NCBI RefSeq assembly: GCF_007859865.1
Contig: NZ_SJPI01000001.1
Span: 1,674,001 to 1,738,000 of the forward strand
Direction of reading: 5' to 3'
DNA length: 64,000 nt
Source of the DNA: Rubripirellula amarantea
GTDB lineage: Bacteria > Planctomycetota > Planctomycetia > Pirellulales > Pirellulaceae
Part shown: positions 27,133-36,730 of the stretch, in pieces
Layout: every line of letters begins with the position of its first letter
How positions within the stretch are numbered: position 1 is the first letter of the stretch
Made by a program: the position numbers and the translations under genes
Notes under the pieces: generated by a model
Databases searched by the model: none
What the model was told of the DNA's origin: nothing
Seen by the model: the letters and a program-made list of their open reading frames with translations, nothing else

Positions 27133-28719
27133 CTACGGTTTGGGAATGTGCCGGTACTGACCGCTGTTTTGTTTGGCAATGCGACTCATGATGCTAGCGC
27201 CTTCTTTGCTAAAGTAGCCAATCGTGTGCACGATGCTGACCGGCTTGCTTTCACCAAACAAGTTTTCGACTTGGTTTTCTTCCTTTAGCAGATTCAAAAT
27301 TCCTTCCGGAAATTCGCCGTCGGAAAGCAGGAAAATCACATCCGGTTTTAGGCCCAACGCAAACTTAAGCGGGTCGTACGGAGCCTTACCGCGATCCATC
27401 TTGATACGCATTGCCCATCGCCGCAAAGCCGCTTTGTTTTCCGGCGTTGCATAAACGCTATTAGGTTCGTCCACACCGGGATTGCTGATCCGCATGAAGT
27501 CAGATTCCGCATCGAAGAACACAACGTAGAACCGTTGCGTCGGAGTGAGCACGTCGATTGAGGAAAGCAGAGCTTGGCGAGCTGATTCAAATCCATCGCC
27601 CATGCTTCCCGAACTATCAACCAAGTAGACAAAGTGGTTGCCACCGCCTTCGACTCCGCAGAATTCCATCTTCGAGTTGGAATTCGATTTCAGCGACATT
27701 GACGACGAAGACGACGATGCACCACTTGCCATCGAAGATGCGATCGAAGCCGCCGGTGCCGCTATGGAATCGGGCGAGATTTGGGCGACCTTCATCGTGC
27801 CGACCGGACTGAGTTCGTATTCAGTTTCGCTGATCGTCGGCTCGACGACTTCTTCCGGTTCAGTTTCCAATTCTGTGGTTTCGATTGAAAACGATTCCAT
27901 CGCCACTTCGCTGGTCTCAGATGTCGATGCCGACAACGAAACTTGATCTTTGGGGCGATGGTTTTGAAGTCCAATCGCGGCCAGCAGCAACAACACCAGT
28001 ACGTGGGTCGCAGCACTGACGAGCAATGCAATCGGTCGGCGCTTTTTTGATGATGGTTCCTGTTCATCATCGACCCAATCCGGCGAAATCTGGTCCGCTA
28101 ATTCAGCATCGCTGACGTCAAAGGTCGGCTTGGTTGCCTCGCCAAGATCAAGTAAGCCCGCTGCTGCGACCGCGGGGGCAACGCTGGGTTCAACCGTATC
28201 GTCTCGATCCGGATCCGCGACGCTTGATTGGCTACCTGGCGACTTTGTGTCCGTCGGCGATCGAGACGACCGAGGCGCTGGCACCGATGGATGTTGATCA
28301 TCGACTCGGAACGTCAGCGAATCTTGTCCGGGCAACGAATGTTTGGTGGGTGACGAATGAAAGTCAGTCGACGATGTAGTTGGCGAGTGGTGTTGCACAC
28401 CATTGGTCGGAACGTCGCGAGAAACGCTACCGGATTGTGCCGATCGCACATCATCCCAACTTGCGAACGACTGCGTAGACTTTCGAAGATGACGCACTGG
28501 TGATGCAGGTTCCGAAGGGTCGGCTCGCTGCACTGTTGCATCTGGACTCTGGTGGCGCAGGTTGCGCATCAAGATTTCGATCTCGGCTGCTCTGGCTTCC
28601 AAACGAGCAGCGGAGGCTTCGTTGCGAGTTTTCTGTAGCTCCAATTCGAGCATCCGCCGCAAGTCTTCGCTATTGGCGCTGTCGGATGATGAGTTGCCAG
28701 GAGTGGCTGAATCGCTCAT
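27133..28719 (-). CDS. membrane protein with von Willebrand A domain
   Basis: 528 residues. The frame starts at a TTG overlapping the upstream stop, but the ATG at 28719 has GAAGGG seven bases before it and is preferred. Residues 15-60 form a coiled coil rich in Glu, Ala and Leu; a long Ser/Pro-rich disordered section follows; one membrane helix lies near 240-260 (IALLVSAATHVLVLLLLAAIGL); and the C-terminal von Willebrand A domain has the MIDAS motif DSSGSMG (Asp368) and later FLLSDGEFPEG. The domain probably faces the periplasm and binds protein partners through a metal ion. It is the downstream partner of a flippase-like gene 11 bases away. Planctomycetes have many such vWA proteins of unknown role. 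Confidence 0.92.
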   Translation of the reverse strand: MSDSATPGNSSSDSANSEDLRRMLELELQKTRNEASAARLEARAAEIEILMRNLRHQSPDATVQRADPSEPASPVRHLRKSTQSFASWDDVRSAQSGSVSRDVPTNGVQHHSPTTSSTDFHSSPTKHSLPGQDSLTFRVDDQHPSVPAPRSSRSPTDTKSPGSQSSVADPDRDDTVEPSVAPAVAAAGLLDLGEATKPTFDVSDAELADQISPDWVDDEQEPSSKKRRPIALLVSAATHVLVLLLLAAIGLQNHRPKDQVSLSASTSETSEVAMESFSIETTELETEPEEVVEPTISETEYELSPVGTMKVAQISPDSIAAPAASIASSMASGASSSSSSMSLKSNSNSKMEFCGVEGGGNHFVYLVDSSGSMGDGFESARQALLSSIDVLTPTQRFYVVFFDAESDFMRISNPGVDEPNSVYATPENKAALRRWAMRIKMDRGKAPYDPLKFALGLKPDVIFLLSDGEFPEGILNLLKEENQVENLFGESKPVSIVHTIGYFSKEGASIMSRIAKQNSGQYRHIPKP

Positions 28720-28730
28720 GAATTTGCCCT

Positions 28731-29849
28731 TCAATGCTTCCCATCGTAACTGTTATGGGCGTCTTTGCGTAACCATATCCAACTGACAATCGCTAGAAGT
28801 CCTTCGACGATGATAAAGATCATTCGCGCGGCGATCGCAGCAAGCAAGGCTCTCGTCGGATCGATTGAGATTCCCAAGATCGTGATCAGCACCAGTTCTC
28901 GTACGCCCGCTCCACCAGGTAGTAGTGATGCAAAGCCCAAAGCCATGGCCAAGCCAATTGCGGAAAGCGCAAGTGGATAGAGTGTCGAATCATTCGGTAA
29001 TGGTTGCGAACCGGGCATCGCTGCAACGGTAATCGCGAAAGAAGCACCAATGAGCAACCAAGACGCGATTGAAAAGGTCCATACAGATGCGAACCAAGAC
29101 CAACCCATTTGTCCTTTTGCCGTATCAAGTTGATCGGGTGATCGATCGCTCGATGGCGGGGGGGATCCGACCCGAGCGATCACGATCTTCATGATCGGTG
29201 GCAACGTGGGCGCGGTTGCGGCAATCGCCATCGCAAGCGCAGTCATGTTGATCCAAGAGGGGACAGGAATTTTCAGCGTGACGATTCCCGCGATCGCTGC
29301 ACCCACGGCCATCATCATGAAGGTCTCCGCGAAGACACTAACGGTGCCAGCTAGCGGTTTGATTTTGTCGCGTCGCAGTGCACCAACACGCAAAACGACG
29401 ACCATCGCCTTTCCAGGAACGTACTTCCCAACGTGGCCAAGCAATTGAGACGCGATCGAGGTGCTCCATCTCGGTCGAGGTCCAAATAGACCGCAATTCG
29501 TTCGCAGCACTGCCGCCGGAGGAAGCAAGCCAATCGCGTATATCAAAGCCGCCATCAACAGCAGGTCGATGCGGATGTTCTTCCATTCGGGTAACTGCGA
29601 TTCGAGCACGGACCTTTGTTGTCGAAGGTTGTGTTGAGCATCAGGATCGGACTCGAGCGAAATTTGTCGGTCAAGTGTTCCGATCTCAGTTTCGATTCGT
29701 TGATGCTGCTGTGACCAGTTTTCAGCAGCCGATCGAGCCGCAAGCACTAGCCCGATAGCGACAACGATAGCGATCACAACTTTGGTGAGTTGCATCAGTA
29801 ACGCACGACGTCGCGTCTTCGCCGATGGTGCAGTTTCGCGAGCGTTCAT
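28731..29849 (-). CDS. LPG-synthase/flippase-like membrane protein (UPF0104)
   Basis: 372 residues. A first membrane helix (LTKVVIAIVVAIGLVLAARSA) is followed by a charged coiled-coil section of about 55 residues (ENWSQQHQRIETEIGTLDRQIS), then about seven helices of the lysylphosphatidylglycerol-synthase transmembrane family (UPF0104). The family motif LLPGGAGVRELVL is near residue 315, and LLGHVGKYVPGKA near 140. Related proteins are flippases or membrane parts of lipid-modifying enzymes; no catalytic domain is attached here, so the function is open. The coiled-coil insertion is unusual. The gene is followed closely by the vWA gene, suggesting an operon. Confidence 0.88.
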   Translation of the reverse strand: MNARETAPSAKTRRRALLMQLTKVVIAIVVAIGLVLAARSAAENWSQQHQRIETEIGTLDRQISLESDPDAQHNLRQQRSVLESQLPEWKNIRIDLLLMAALIYAIGLLPPAAVLRTNCGLFGPRPRWSTSIASQLLGHVGKYVPGKAMVVVLRVGALRRDKIKPLAGTVSVFAETFMMMAVGAAIAGIVTLKIPVPSWINMTALAMAIAATAPTLPPIMKIVIARVGSPPPSSDRSPDQLDTAKGQMGWSWFASVWTFSIASWLLIGASFAITVAAMPGSQPLPNDSTLYPLALSAIGLAMALGFASLLPGGAGVRELVLITILGISIDPTRALLAAIAARMIFIIVEGLLAIVSWIWLRKDAHNSYDGKH

Positions 29850-30135
29850 AAACTTTCTTGCTTGACGGTCGGTCGCGCCTCATTGGGCGGCATTGTGGGC
29901 CGTACTGAGTTGCTTCGCTGTTTCGTTTCGTTGAGTTGTTTCACGGGGCTGAGTCGCCGTAGTGTGTCGCTGGGCTGAGTCACGACATTAAATCGCTGGG
30001 TTACGTTCTCAATTACCGCGGACACTTTGATGCGTGGAGGCATGCGACGCGGCACTCTAGCGAACGCAGTCGAGGGCGAGCGGCGAGCTCGAGCAAGACT
30101 ATTCACTGACAACTGCATGAGCCACAATAGCGACC

Positions 30136-31764
30136 ATGACGAACCGAAAAAGAAAAAAACAGCACAACGATCCTGAATCTTCGCGTCCAACATCGGAAAT
30201 GGATTCAGATAAGACGCGTGAAACGACGCCAGCACCCGCTGTCGATTCAGCACCCGCTGTTGATTCGACATCTGCTAGTGCCTTGTCGCCTACGGTTGGA
30301 ATTTTGCCACCGCTTTCTCGGATCCTTTCCGTGGTGATGCTAATCCTGGGCATCTTGGTTGTTGGTGGTTTGTTTTTGAAGGTCATGGCCGGCTTCTTTG
30401 TGCCATTATTTTTAGCGGCTTTGCTGGTCGTGATCTTCCGGCCGGTTCATCAATGGCTGTATGCCAAGACGGGTAAGCGTCCGAGGTTGTCGGCTCTGGC
30501 CACGACTTCGTTGATATTGATGATGGTCTTGCTGCCCGTGATTGCGTTGATTTCGGTTGCGACGACACAGTTCACTTCGATTCTGACTCACGTGCGGTTT
30601 GACGATCTTGCCGGAACGATGGAAAGAGCGAGAACTCAGTTAGGTATCTCACTAGAGCACCCCGAGCAATTTCGTCGTCTCGATGAGCTAGCTGATTCAC
30701 TCGATGAAAGTGAAGACCCCACCACGGGTGTGGCAACGTCGGACGGTGATCAAACCATGATCGCGAAGATTAGCGAAGCTCGTACACTGGTCGAATACTT
30801 GCATCGCGAAGTCGAGGGACCGCCTTCAGCCGACACGGACGCAGAAATCGCGATCACTCAGCTTCGGGATTTCGAGCAGGCGGTTCGTGATCACGTGAAG
30901 GATGAAGATGCCGATTTGGTGACTCGCGTGAACACCAAAGAACAGTTTGATCGGATGTCGGTGAGTGCTTCGGCTGCGATTCGAACTTGGATGCGAACCA
31001 AACTGGGCGGCACTTTCCGATCGCAAGTGCGTTTGTTGGCGAACCCACGAGCGGAAGATTTTCGTGATTTGCTTCGCAGCGGCAAGGATGTGTTGCAACC
31101 AAGGTTTGTGAGTGTGACCAGTGCAACGGGAAGTTACCTGGGTAAGCTGATCGTTGGGTTGATCGTCTTGGTCGTGGCGGTGTACTTTTTCCTGATCGAC
31201 GGACCCTCGATGGTGCATACTTTGATGCGTCTCAGTCCGATGGACGACGCCTACGAGGCACGGTTGTTGTTGGAATTTGATCGCACGAGTCGAGCCGTGG
31301 TGCTGGCCAGTGTTGTCAGTGCTATGGCTCAAGGTGTATTGGCAACCATCGCATTTTGGGTTTGCGGATTCGATTCCCTGATTTTGCTGTTCTTGGTGAC
31401 CAGCATGATGGCGTTGGTACCGTTTTTAGGCGCTGCTTCGGTTTGGGTTCCGTGCGCGGTTTATATGGCTGCGGTCGATCAACGATACATCGCTGCCATT
31501 GGATTGGCTGTCTTCGGCGTCGCGGTGATATCGACGGTCGACAACTTGATCAAGCCTTTTGTACTTCAGGGACGAACGACGCTTCATCCGCTTTTTGCAT
31601 TGCTCAGTGTGATCGGTGGGTTGAGCGTGTTTGGCCCAATCGGAATTGTTGTCGGTCCAATGGTGGTCGTGTTCCTGCAGACGCTATTGGAGATTCTCAG
31701 TCACGAACTGGCTGAACGCGATGCAGTGGAGCAAGGCATCCTGGATGAGAAAGCAGCGACTTAG
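30136..31764 (+). CDS. AI-2E family membrane permease
   Basis: 542 residues. The first 55 residues are hydrophilic and Ser/Thr/Ala-rich and contain a coding 18-base duplication giving PAPAVDSAPAVDS. Then follows the AI-2E (PerM) architecture: helices near 58-110, a large variable soluble section of about 170 residues, and the conserved C-terminal helices with YLGKLIVGLIVLVVAVYFFLIDG, LLFLVTSMMALVPFLGA and SVIGGLSVFGPIGIVVGPMVVVF. Family members include autoinducer-2 exporters and sodium/proton or auxin-type carriers, so the substrate is not predictable. The soluble insertion is longer than usual. The gene looks monocistronic. Confidence 0.92.
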   Translation: MTNRKRKKQHNDPESSRPTSEMDSDKTRETTPAPAVDSAPAVDSTSASALSPTVGILPPLSRILSVVMLILGILVVGGLFLKVMAGFFVPLFLAALLVVIFRPVHQWLYAKTGKRPRLSALATTSLILMMVLLPVIALISVATTQFTSILTHVRFDDLAGTMERARTQLGISLEHPEQFRRLDELADSLDESEDPTTGVATSDGDQTMIAKISEARTLVEYLHREVEGPPSADTDAEIAITQLRDFEQAVRDHVKDEDADLVTRVNTKEQFDRMSVSASAAIRTWMRTKLGGTFRSQVRLLANPRAEDFRDLLRSGKDVLQPRFVSVTSATGSYLGKLIVGLIVLVVAVYFFLIDGPSMVHTLMRLSPMDDAYEARLLLEFDRTSRAVVLASVVSAMAQGVLATIAFWVCGFDSLILLFLVTSMMALVPFLGAASVWVPCAVYMAAVDQRYIAAIGLAVFGVAVISTVDNLIKPFVLQGRTTLHPLFALLSVIGGLSVFGPIGIVVGPMVVVFLQTLLEILSHELAERDAVEQGILDEKAAT

Positions 31765-31893
31765 TAGCCCGCGGAAGTAGCGGTGCGTTGAGTAGATGTT
31801 AAGTAGCGGCGTGATGTTACGTAGCAGCGAGAGCGTGTACGCGGCTGCAGTCTGATCGCTATCGTACTGCGACGTGACCACTCCCGATAAGCC

Positions 31894-31929
31894 CGTGGCT
31901 ACTCTGATGCTCGTGGCTACTCTAATGCT
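31894..31929. repeat. 18-bp tandem duplication spanning a stop codon
   Basis: Two 18-base units, CGTGGCTACTCTGATGCT and CGTGGCTACTCTAATGCT, differ at one base. The right unit (31912-31929) contains the TAG stop (31919-31917, minus strand) of the membrane protein at 31917-32330. A partial third copy continues into the coding end. Confidence 0.92.
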
Positions 31930-32330
31930 CGTGAGTAGCAAGTCAAAAAGAAGACCACATGGACCACGAGCAGACCGACTGAAAGATTGCGGAAGTGCGA
32001 GAACATTCCCATGATCGCGAGCACGCATCCCAGGCCTGCGATCAGGGTTCCACCCGATGGGAACCACCAAGCGGCCATCGCAGCGAAAAAGACCACCATG
32101 ATCGCTGCCGAGACCGCACCCATCGCCGTATATCGCATCGGACCGACGTCATAAAACGTCTCGCCGGACGGTGCTGCAGCCAGCGGTGGTGGCGCTTTGG
32201 CAGTACCCTCGGCGAACGGCGAACCAACGCGAACGGTTTCGCCGGCGGCCTCTCGCTCGTTTTCAACTTCGATCCGCGGCGACGAGTCTTCGAGCGAGTG
32301 GGTCGGATCGGTGGGTTCAGATTCTTTCAT
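31917..32330 (-). CDS. small membrane protein of unknown function
   Basis: 137 residues from the ATG at 32330; an upstream in-frame ATG is possible but gives an unlikely basic extension. The first 70 residues are hydrophilic and acidic/Pro-rich (SEPTDPTHSLEDSSPRIEVENERE...APPPLAAAPSG), followed by three membrane helices at about 80-135 (AMGAVSAAIMVVFFAAMAAWWF, LIAGLGCVLAIMGMF, LSVGLLVVHVVFFL). No family recognised. Its last codons form part of an 18-base tandem duplication that runs past the stop. Confidence 0.75.
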   Translation of the reverse strand: MKESEPTDPTHSLEDSSPRIEVENEREAAGETVRVGSPFAEGTAKAPPPLAAAPSGETFYDVGPMRYTAMGAVSAAIMVVFFAAMAAWWFPSGGTLIAGLGCVLAIMGMFSHFRNLSVGLLVVHVVFFLTCYSRALE

Positions 32331-32654
32331 AAGCCTTTTTGTCGGCAATTTGAGGTCTGATGGCTGAGTTGAGGCGAAACTTCGTTGCCACATTTGCCAT
32401 GCCCTGACTATCTTATAGGAATATGTCAGCGGATGACTCTGTACCGTGTCGAAAGTTGCGAGTGCTAGATATTCTCCGCGTCAAACGATTTGACCCTCTC
32501 CCACCCTGTCGATTTTCCTTGGTGATCACGATCGGCGAAGTTTGCCACGGGGTGGTGCGTCGAATGAACGAGTGCCCTTCCCTGCCCCCGGTATCTCGAT
32601 CGTCGCAAAGTCATGAAAGTTCTTGAAAACACTGCCAATCCCCGGAAAGAGTGA
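32331..32654. other. 324-bp divergent intergenic region
   Basis: Lies between the small membrane protein (minus) and the large haem dehydrogenase (plus), so both promoters should be here. A 67-codon plus-strand frame (32423-32626) has no recognisable feature. Nothing else stands out. Confidence 0.5.
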
Positions 32655-35600
32655 ATGCCTTCATCTGAAACCCAACGTCTCTGGATCCAACCACACGGAT
32701 ATCTGCTTCGGATGTTCGCCTGCATCGTCTCACTCGCGTCCTTGGGATTCGTTTCGCATGCGGTTTGGGCTGCAGATTTCGAGCAGCCTGAGGCGCTCGA
32801 GCCTGCGATTGCCGAAGCAAGCAGCGAAGCTGAAGACGGTTTAAGCGGGATCAAGATTCGCGACGGCTGGGAAATTAGTTTGGTGGCTGCCGAACCGGAT
32901 GTTGCGAATATTGTTGCCTTCGATATCGACAATCGTGGCGTGTTCTACGTTTGCGAATCGTTTCGCCAAAGCCGCGGCGTGACGGACAACCGAGCTCACG
33001 ACGAACAGTGGCTGCTCGCTGACTTGGCGTCTCAAACGGTCCAGGACCGAATCGACTATCACAAGCGATTGCTCGGCGATGCGGCGATCACCTACGCTCA
33101 ACATGATGACCGAGTCCGCCGCTTGGTCGACACCGATGGCGATGGGCGAGTCGATCAAAGCACGATCTTGGCCTCCGGATTCAATCGCATCGAAGAAGGC
33201 ACGGGAGCCAGCGTGCTCGCTCGCGGCAGTGACATCTACTACACGAATATTCCCAAGCTGTGGAAGCTCGTTGACAAAGACGACGATGGAATCGCTGACG
33301 AACGAATTGTTTTGTCGGACGGCTATGGCGTTCGCGTGGCTTTCCGAGGACACGACTTGCACGGCTTGGTCATCGGGCCAGATGGTATGCTTTACTTTTC
33401 GATTGGCGATCGCGGGTATCACATCACGACTAAAGACGGTCGCGTTCTCGCGAACTCTGAATCGGGTGCTGTGTTCCGCTGTGAACTTGACGGGACCAAC
33501 CTGGAAGTCGTCGCTACCGGTATGCGGAATCCGCAGGAACTCGCCTTCAATGACCAAGGCGATTTGTTCTCGGTCGATAACAACAGCGACAGTGGCGACC
33601 AAGCTCGCATCATCCAAGTTCTTGAAGGTGGCGATTCGGGATGGCGGATGCACTATCAGTACCTTGCCGATCGCGGTCCGTTTAATCGAGAACGCATTTG
33701 GGAGCCGCTGCACACCGAGCAACCCGCTTACATCGTTCCACCAATTGCCAACTTCACGGACGGTCCGAGCGGTTTGGCTTATTATCCAGGAACCGGCTTC
33801 GGCGATCAGTTAAAGGATCAGTTCCTGATTTGTGACTTCCGCGGTGGACCAGCCAACAGCGGCATTCGATCATTCCGGCTCGAAGCAGATGGTGCTTACT
33901 ACAAGGTTGCTGAAGATTCCGATCCAATCTGGACCGTTCTGGCAACTGACGTTGCGTTTGGCCCCGATGGTGCCCTCTATGTCAGTGATTGGGTCGATGG
34001 TTGGGAAGGACTCGGGAAAGGACGGATGTATCGAGTTTGCGACCCCAAGGAAGCGGATACTCCAATTGTCGAAGAGGTTCGTGAATTGCTCGGCAGCGAT
34101 TGGTCGGCGATGGCTAACACAGCCTTGGTTGATCTTCTTTCGCATGTCGATCGACGTGTTCGCTTGGAAGCCCAATGGCAACTCGCTTTACGCGGTGATC
34201 TTGATTCCTTTTTGAAGCTAGCCAGTGATTCCTCGGCCGGCGGCTTAGGGAGGCTACACGCAGTATGGGGCGCCGGGCAAATCGCTCGAAAAGATTCGAA
34301 CGCTCGATCCGCCGTTGCAACATCGCTTGTACCGATCTTGAAAGACAACGATCCCGTGCTTCGCGCTGCGGTTGCCAAGTTGTTGGGGAACTACGGGACG
34401 GTAGAGCTTGCCCCAGCAATCGCGACTTTGATGGCCGATGGCACGCCTCGAGTGGTTTACTCAGCGATAATGGCGCTCGCAAAGTTGAAGAGCGACTCGG
34501 CGTATGACCTTGTCGTCAAGCAACTCGAAGTCGCCAATAACCAAGACCCTGTGCTTCGCCATGCTGGGGTTATGTATTTGGCGTCTGCGGTTTCCGCTGA
34601 CAAGGTTGCTAGTCTTGCCGCTCACCCGAATCCATCAGTGCGTCGTGCTGCCGTGGTCGCGCTACGGCGGACGAAGAGCGACTTGATCGCAAAGTTCCTT
34701 GATGATTCTGAGTCGCTTGTCGTGTTGGAAGCCGCTCGTGCCATTCACGATCTTCCCTTGCCAATCGTGATGCCGTCACTGGCCGCATTGATCGACAAGC
34801 CGATGTCGGATCCCGAGTTAATCCGTCGAGTGATCAATGCTAACTATCGACTAGGAAAGCAATCCGGCGCCGATGCACTCGGTCGCTACGCCGCCAATGT
34901 CGCTGCTCCAGAAGCCATGCGAATCGAAGCTCTCGACAGTCTGGCGAATTGGTACGAACCGGATCCTCGCGATCGAGTCTTGAACAGCTATCGCCCATTG
35001 TCAACTCGCTTGGAAGATGAAGCCGCCAAGGGACTGGAACCTCATATCAATTCCTTGATGACGGCGAAGAACACCATTCGTGAAAAGACGATCAGTGTCG
35101 CCGCTTCTCTGGGGATAAAGAAGATTGCGCCTTCTTTGGTGGCTCGCGTTTCCGATAAGGATGGCCAAGCTAGCGAACGTGCTAACGCACTCGATGCGTT
35201 AGCCAAACTTGATTCCGCGAAAGCCGTTGAGCTAGCTCGTGGCGTCAAGCTTTTGCCGTCGAGTGAACTTGTGCTGGCCGCGTTGAAAGTCTTGGCTAAG
35301 CATGACCGTGTGGGATCTCTAAAGGTGTTCATCGAAGCGGCTGATAGCCGGGATGGACAAGTGAGCGGACTTGGTTGGGATATCTTGGCCACCGTCAGCG
35401 ATCCCGCGGCCGATGCCAAGATCGCCCAAGGAGTTCAGCACTACCTCGACGGTAAGCTTTCCGCCGATGTTCATCTCAATGTGCTCGAAGCGGCCAAGGA
35501 TCGCATTGCCGGTCCTTTGCAGCAAGCACTGTCGAGTCACCAAGAACAACTCGCTCAATCGGATCCTCTAGCTCCTTGGCTGGCATCGCTGCAAGGTGGC

Positions 35601-36044
35601 GATCCTGCTAAAGGCGGGGCGTTGTTCACTGGGAAAACAGAACTCTCTTGCGTGCGATGCCACAAAGTTGATCGCGCCGGAGGCGAGGTTGGTCCGAATT
35701 TGACGGTCATCGGGAAAGCCAAGGATCGTCGCTATTTGCTCGAGGCTATTGCGATTCCCGATGCCAAGATTGCTGAAGGTTTCGAGACTGCCGTGATTGC
35801 GAATGATTCCGGCCAAGTGTTCACTGGGATCGTCAAAACAGAGGACGATGAGGCAGTCACGTTGATCCAAAGCGATGGAAGTGAAGTCCGCATCTACACC
35901 GACGAGATTGTGGCTCGAAAGAAAGGGAATTCGTCCATGCCATCGGATTTGACCAAGTACATGACGGCTCGTGAATTGCGAGATCTGGTCGCTTATTTGG
36001 CGAGTTTGCAGGTCGATTCTCGGGCCGCGACGGATACCGAATAA
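32655..36044 (+). CDS. PVC-type exported dehydrogenase-like protein with HEAT repeats and C-terminal haem site
   Basis: 1129 residues with a signal peptide (cleavage near VWAAD, about residue 35). About 60-460 is a sugar-dehydrogenase-like beta-propeller with repeated Asp-rich strands (RRLVDTDGDGRVDQSTILASG, LVIGPDGMLYFSIGDRGYH, LYVSDWVDGWEG). About 470-960 is an alpha-helical HEAT-like array (VDRRVRLEAQWQLALRG and similar units). The C-terminus is a cytochrome c-like domain with CVRCH at 999-1003 and VGPNLTVIG, and later MPSDLTKYMTARELRDLVAYLASLQ. Such proteins are found mainly in the Planctomycetes-Verrucomicrobia group and probably oxidise sugars or alcohols in the periplasm. A second one lies at 59422. 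Confidence 0.93.
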   Translation: MPSSETQRLWIQPHGYLLRMFACIVSLASLGFVSHAVWAADFEQPEALEPAIAEASSEAEDGLSGIKIRDGWEISLVAAEPDVANIVAFDIDNRGVFYVCESFRQSRGVTDNRAHDEQWLLADLASQTVQDRIDYHKRLLGDAAITYAQHDDRVRRLVDTDGDGRVDQSTILASGFNRIEEGTGASVLARGSDIYYTNIPKLWKLVDKDDDGIADERIVLSDGYGVRVAFRGHDLHGLVIGPDGMLYFSIGDRGYHITTKDGRVLANSESGAVFRCELDGTNLEVVATGMRNPQELAFNDQGDLFSVDNNSDSGDQARIIQVLEGGDSGWRMHYQYLADRGPFNRERIWEPLHTEQPAYIVPPIANFTDGPSGLAYYPGTGFGDQLKDQFLICDFRGGPANSGIRSFRLEADGAYYKVAEDSDPIWTVLATDVAFGPDGALYVSDWVDGWEGLGKGRMYRVCDPKEADTPIVEEVRELLGSDWSAMANTALVDLLSHVDRRVRLEAQWQLALRGDLDSFLKLASDSSAGGLGRLHAVWGAGQIARKDSNARSAVATSLVPILKDNDPVLRAAVAKLLGNYGTVELAPAIATLMADGTPRVVYSAIMALAKLKSDSAYDLVVKQLEVANNQDPVLRHAGVMYLASAVSADKVASLAAHPNPSVRRAAVVALRRTKSDLIAKFLDDSESLVVLEAARAIHDLPLPIVMPSLAALIDKPMSDPELIRRVINANYRLGKQSGADALGRYAANVAAPEAMRIEALDSLANWYEPDPRDRVLNSYRPLSTRLEDEAAKGLEPHINSLMTAKNTIREKTISVAASLGIKKIAPSLVARVSDKDGQASERANALDALAKLDSAKAVELARGVKLLPSSELVLAALKVLAKHDRVGSLKVFIEAADSRDGQVSGLGWDILATVSDPAADAKIAQGVQHYLDGKLSADVHLNVLEAAKDRIAGPLQQALSSHQEQLAQSDPLAPWLASLQGGDPAKGGALFTGKTELSCVRCHKVDRAGGEVGPNLTVIGKAKDRRYLLEAIAIPDAKIAEGFETAVIANDSGQVFTGIVKTEDDEAVTLIQSDGSEVRIYTDEIVARKKGNSSMPSDLTKYMTARELRDLVAYLASLQVDSRAATDTE

Positions 36045-36236
36045 ATCGCCAAACTGCCAACTATGGGGACTGTCAAGCGAATTAAGTGCTCGCTTTGACG
36101 TCCACAGTGGGCAAGACAGCAAAAACTTGTCGTCACAGTATGCTAAGCCGTGTTTTGTAACCTACTGTTCAGTAGTTCGTTCACCAGACACGCCGCTGTT
36201 TCTACTTTTCACGTGGGGGAAAAGAAGAGGACCGTG

Positions 36237-36569
36237 ATGACTTGCCACCAACTTGCCGAGCAGCTTGAAGCACTCGATCCGGGGCTCGCACCCGTCGATG
36301 TTGCGAGACTGTCACTAATGATCCTGTCCCAATACGGTGACACTGAACAATTTCACGACCAAGCAAAGCTTGTCTCGGCATGGCGAAACGCCAGCTTCCG
36401 AATCAACGCCGCTTCAGACCAGCACGCGGCGGTTGCCGATGAGCTTGATCACATGTGTTCGGCCGGCCCGCTCGAATTTTCGCCTGACCAACTTTGGGTG
36501 CTGCTTCGAGCAGTGAAGGTGCAAAGCCAGATCTTGGAACTTTACACGGACCAACCAGCGCTCGCTTGA
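36237..36569 (+). CDS. small cytoplasmic protein of unknown function
   Basis: 110 residues from the ATG at 36237, preceded by AGAGG seven bases upstream (a GTG one codon earlier is also possible). It is all-helical by composition, acidic in the first half and contains no membrane segment. Phrases such as HQLAEQLEALDPGLAPVDVARLSLMILSQYGD and FSPDQLWVLLRAVKVQSQILELY suggest a compact helical bundle. I recognise no family. It has a good ribosome site and normal codon use, which supports a real gene. Three 16-base tandem units begin exactly at its stop codon. Confidence 0.72.
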   Translation: MTCHQLAEQLEALDPGLAPVDVARLSLMILSQYGDTEQFHDQAKLVSAWRNASFRINAASDQHAAVADELDHMCSAGPLEFSPDQLWVLLRAVKVQSQILELYTDQPALA

Positions 36570-36616
36570 TCCATGTCTAGGGGCATCCATGTCTAGGGGC
36601 ATCCAGGTCTAGGGGC
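36569..36616. repeat. three 16-bp tandem units starting at a stop codon
   Basis: Three consecutive 16-base units ATCCATGTCTAGGGGC (third unit has one change, ATCCAGG...) begin with the last base of the TGA stop of the preceding gene. Confidence 0.95.
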
Positions 36617-36730
36617 ACGCGGTGACATTGTCCGTCATGTCCCACGTGGAATCCCAAGCGGTTAGAATCGGCTGCGCATGATAGTGAACGTTGCCTGTCA
36701 TGGTTCAGTGTTGTTGGGGAGTCATGCTAG

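Noticed and set aside
29846-30271. Minus-strand frame upstream of the flippase-like gene
   Set aside because: It overlaps the 5' end of the AI-2E gene on the other strand and contains no domain-like segment.
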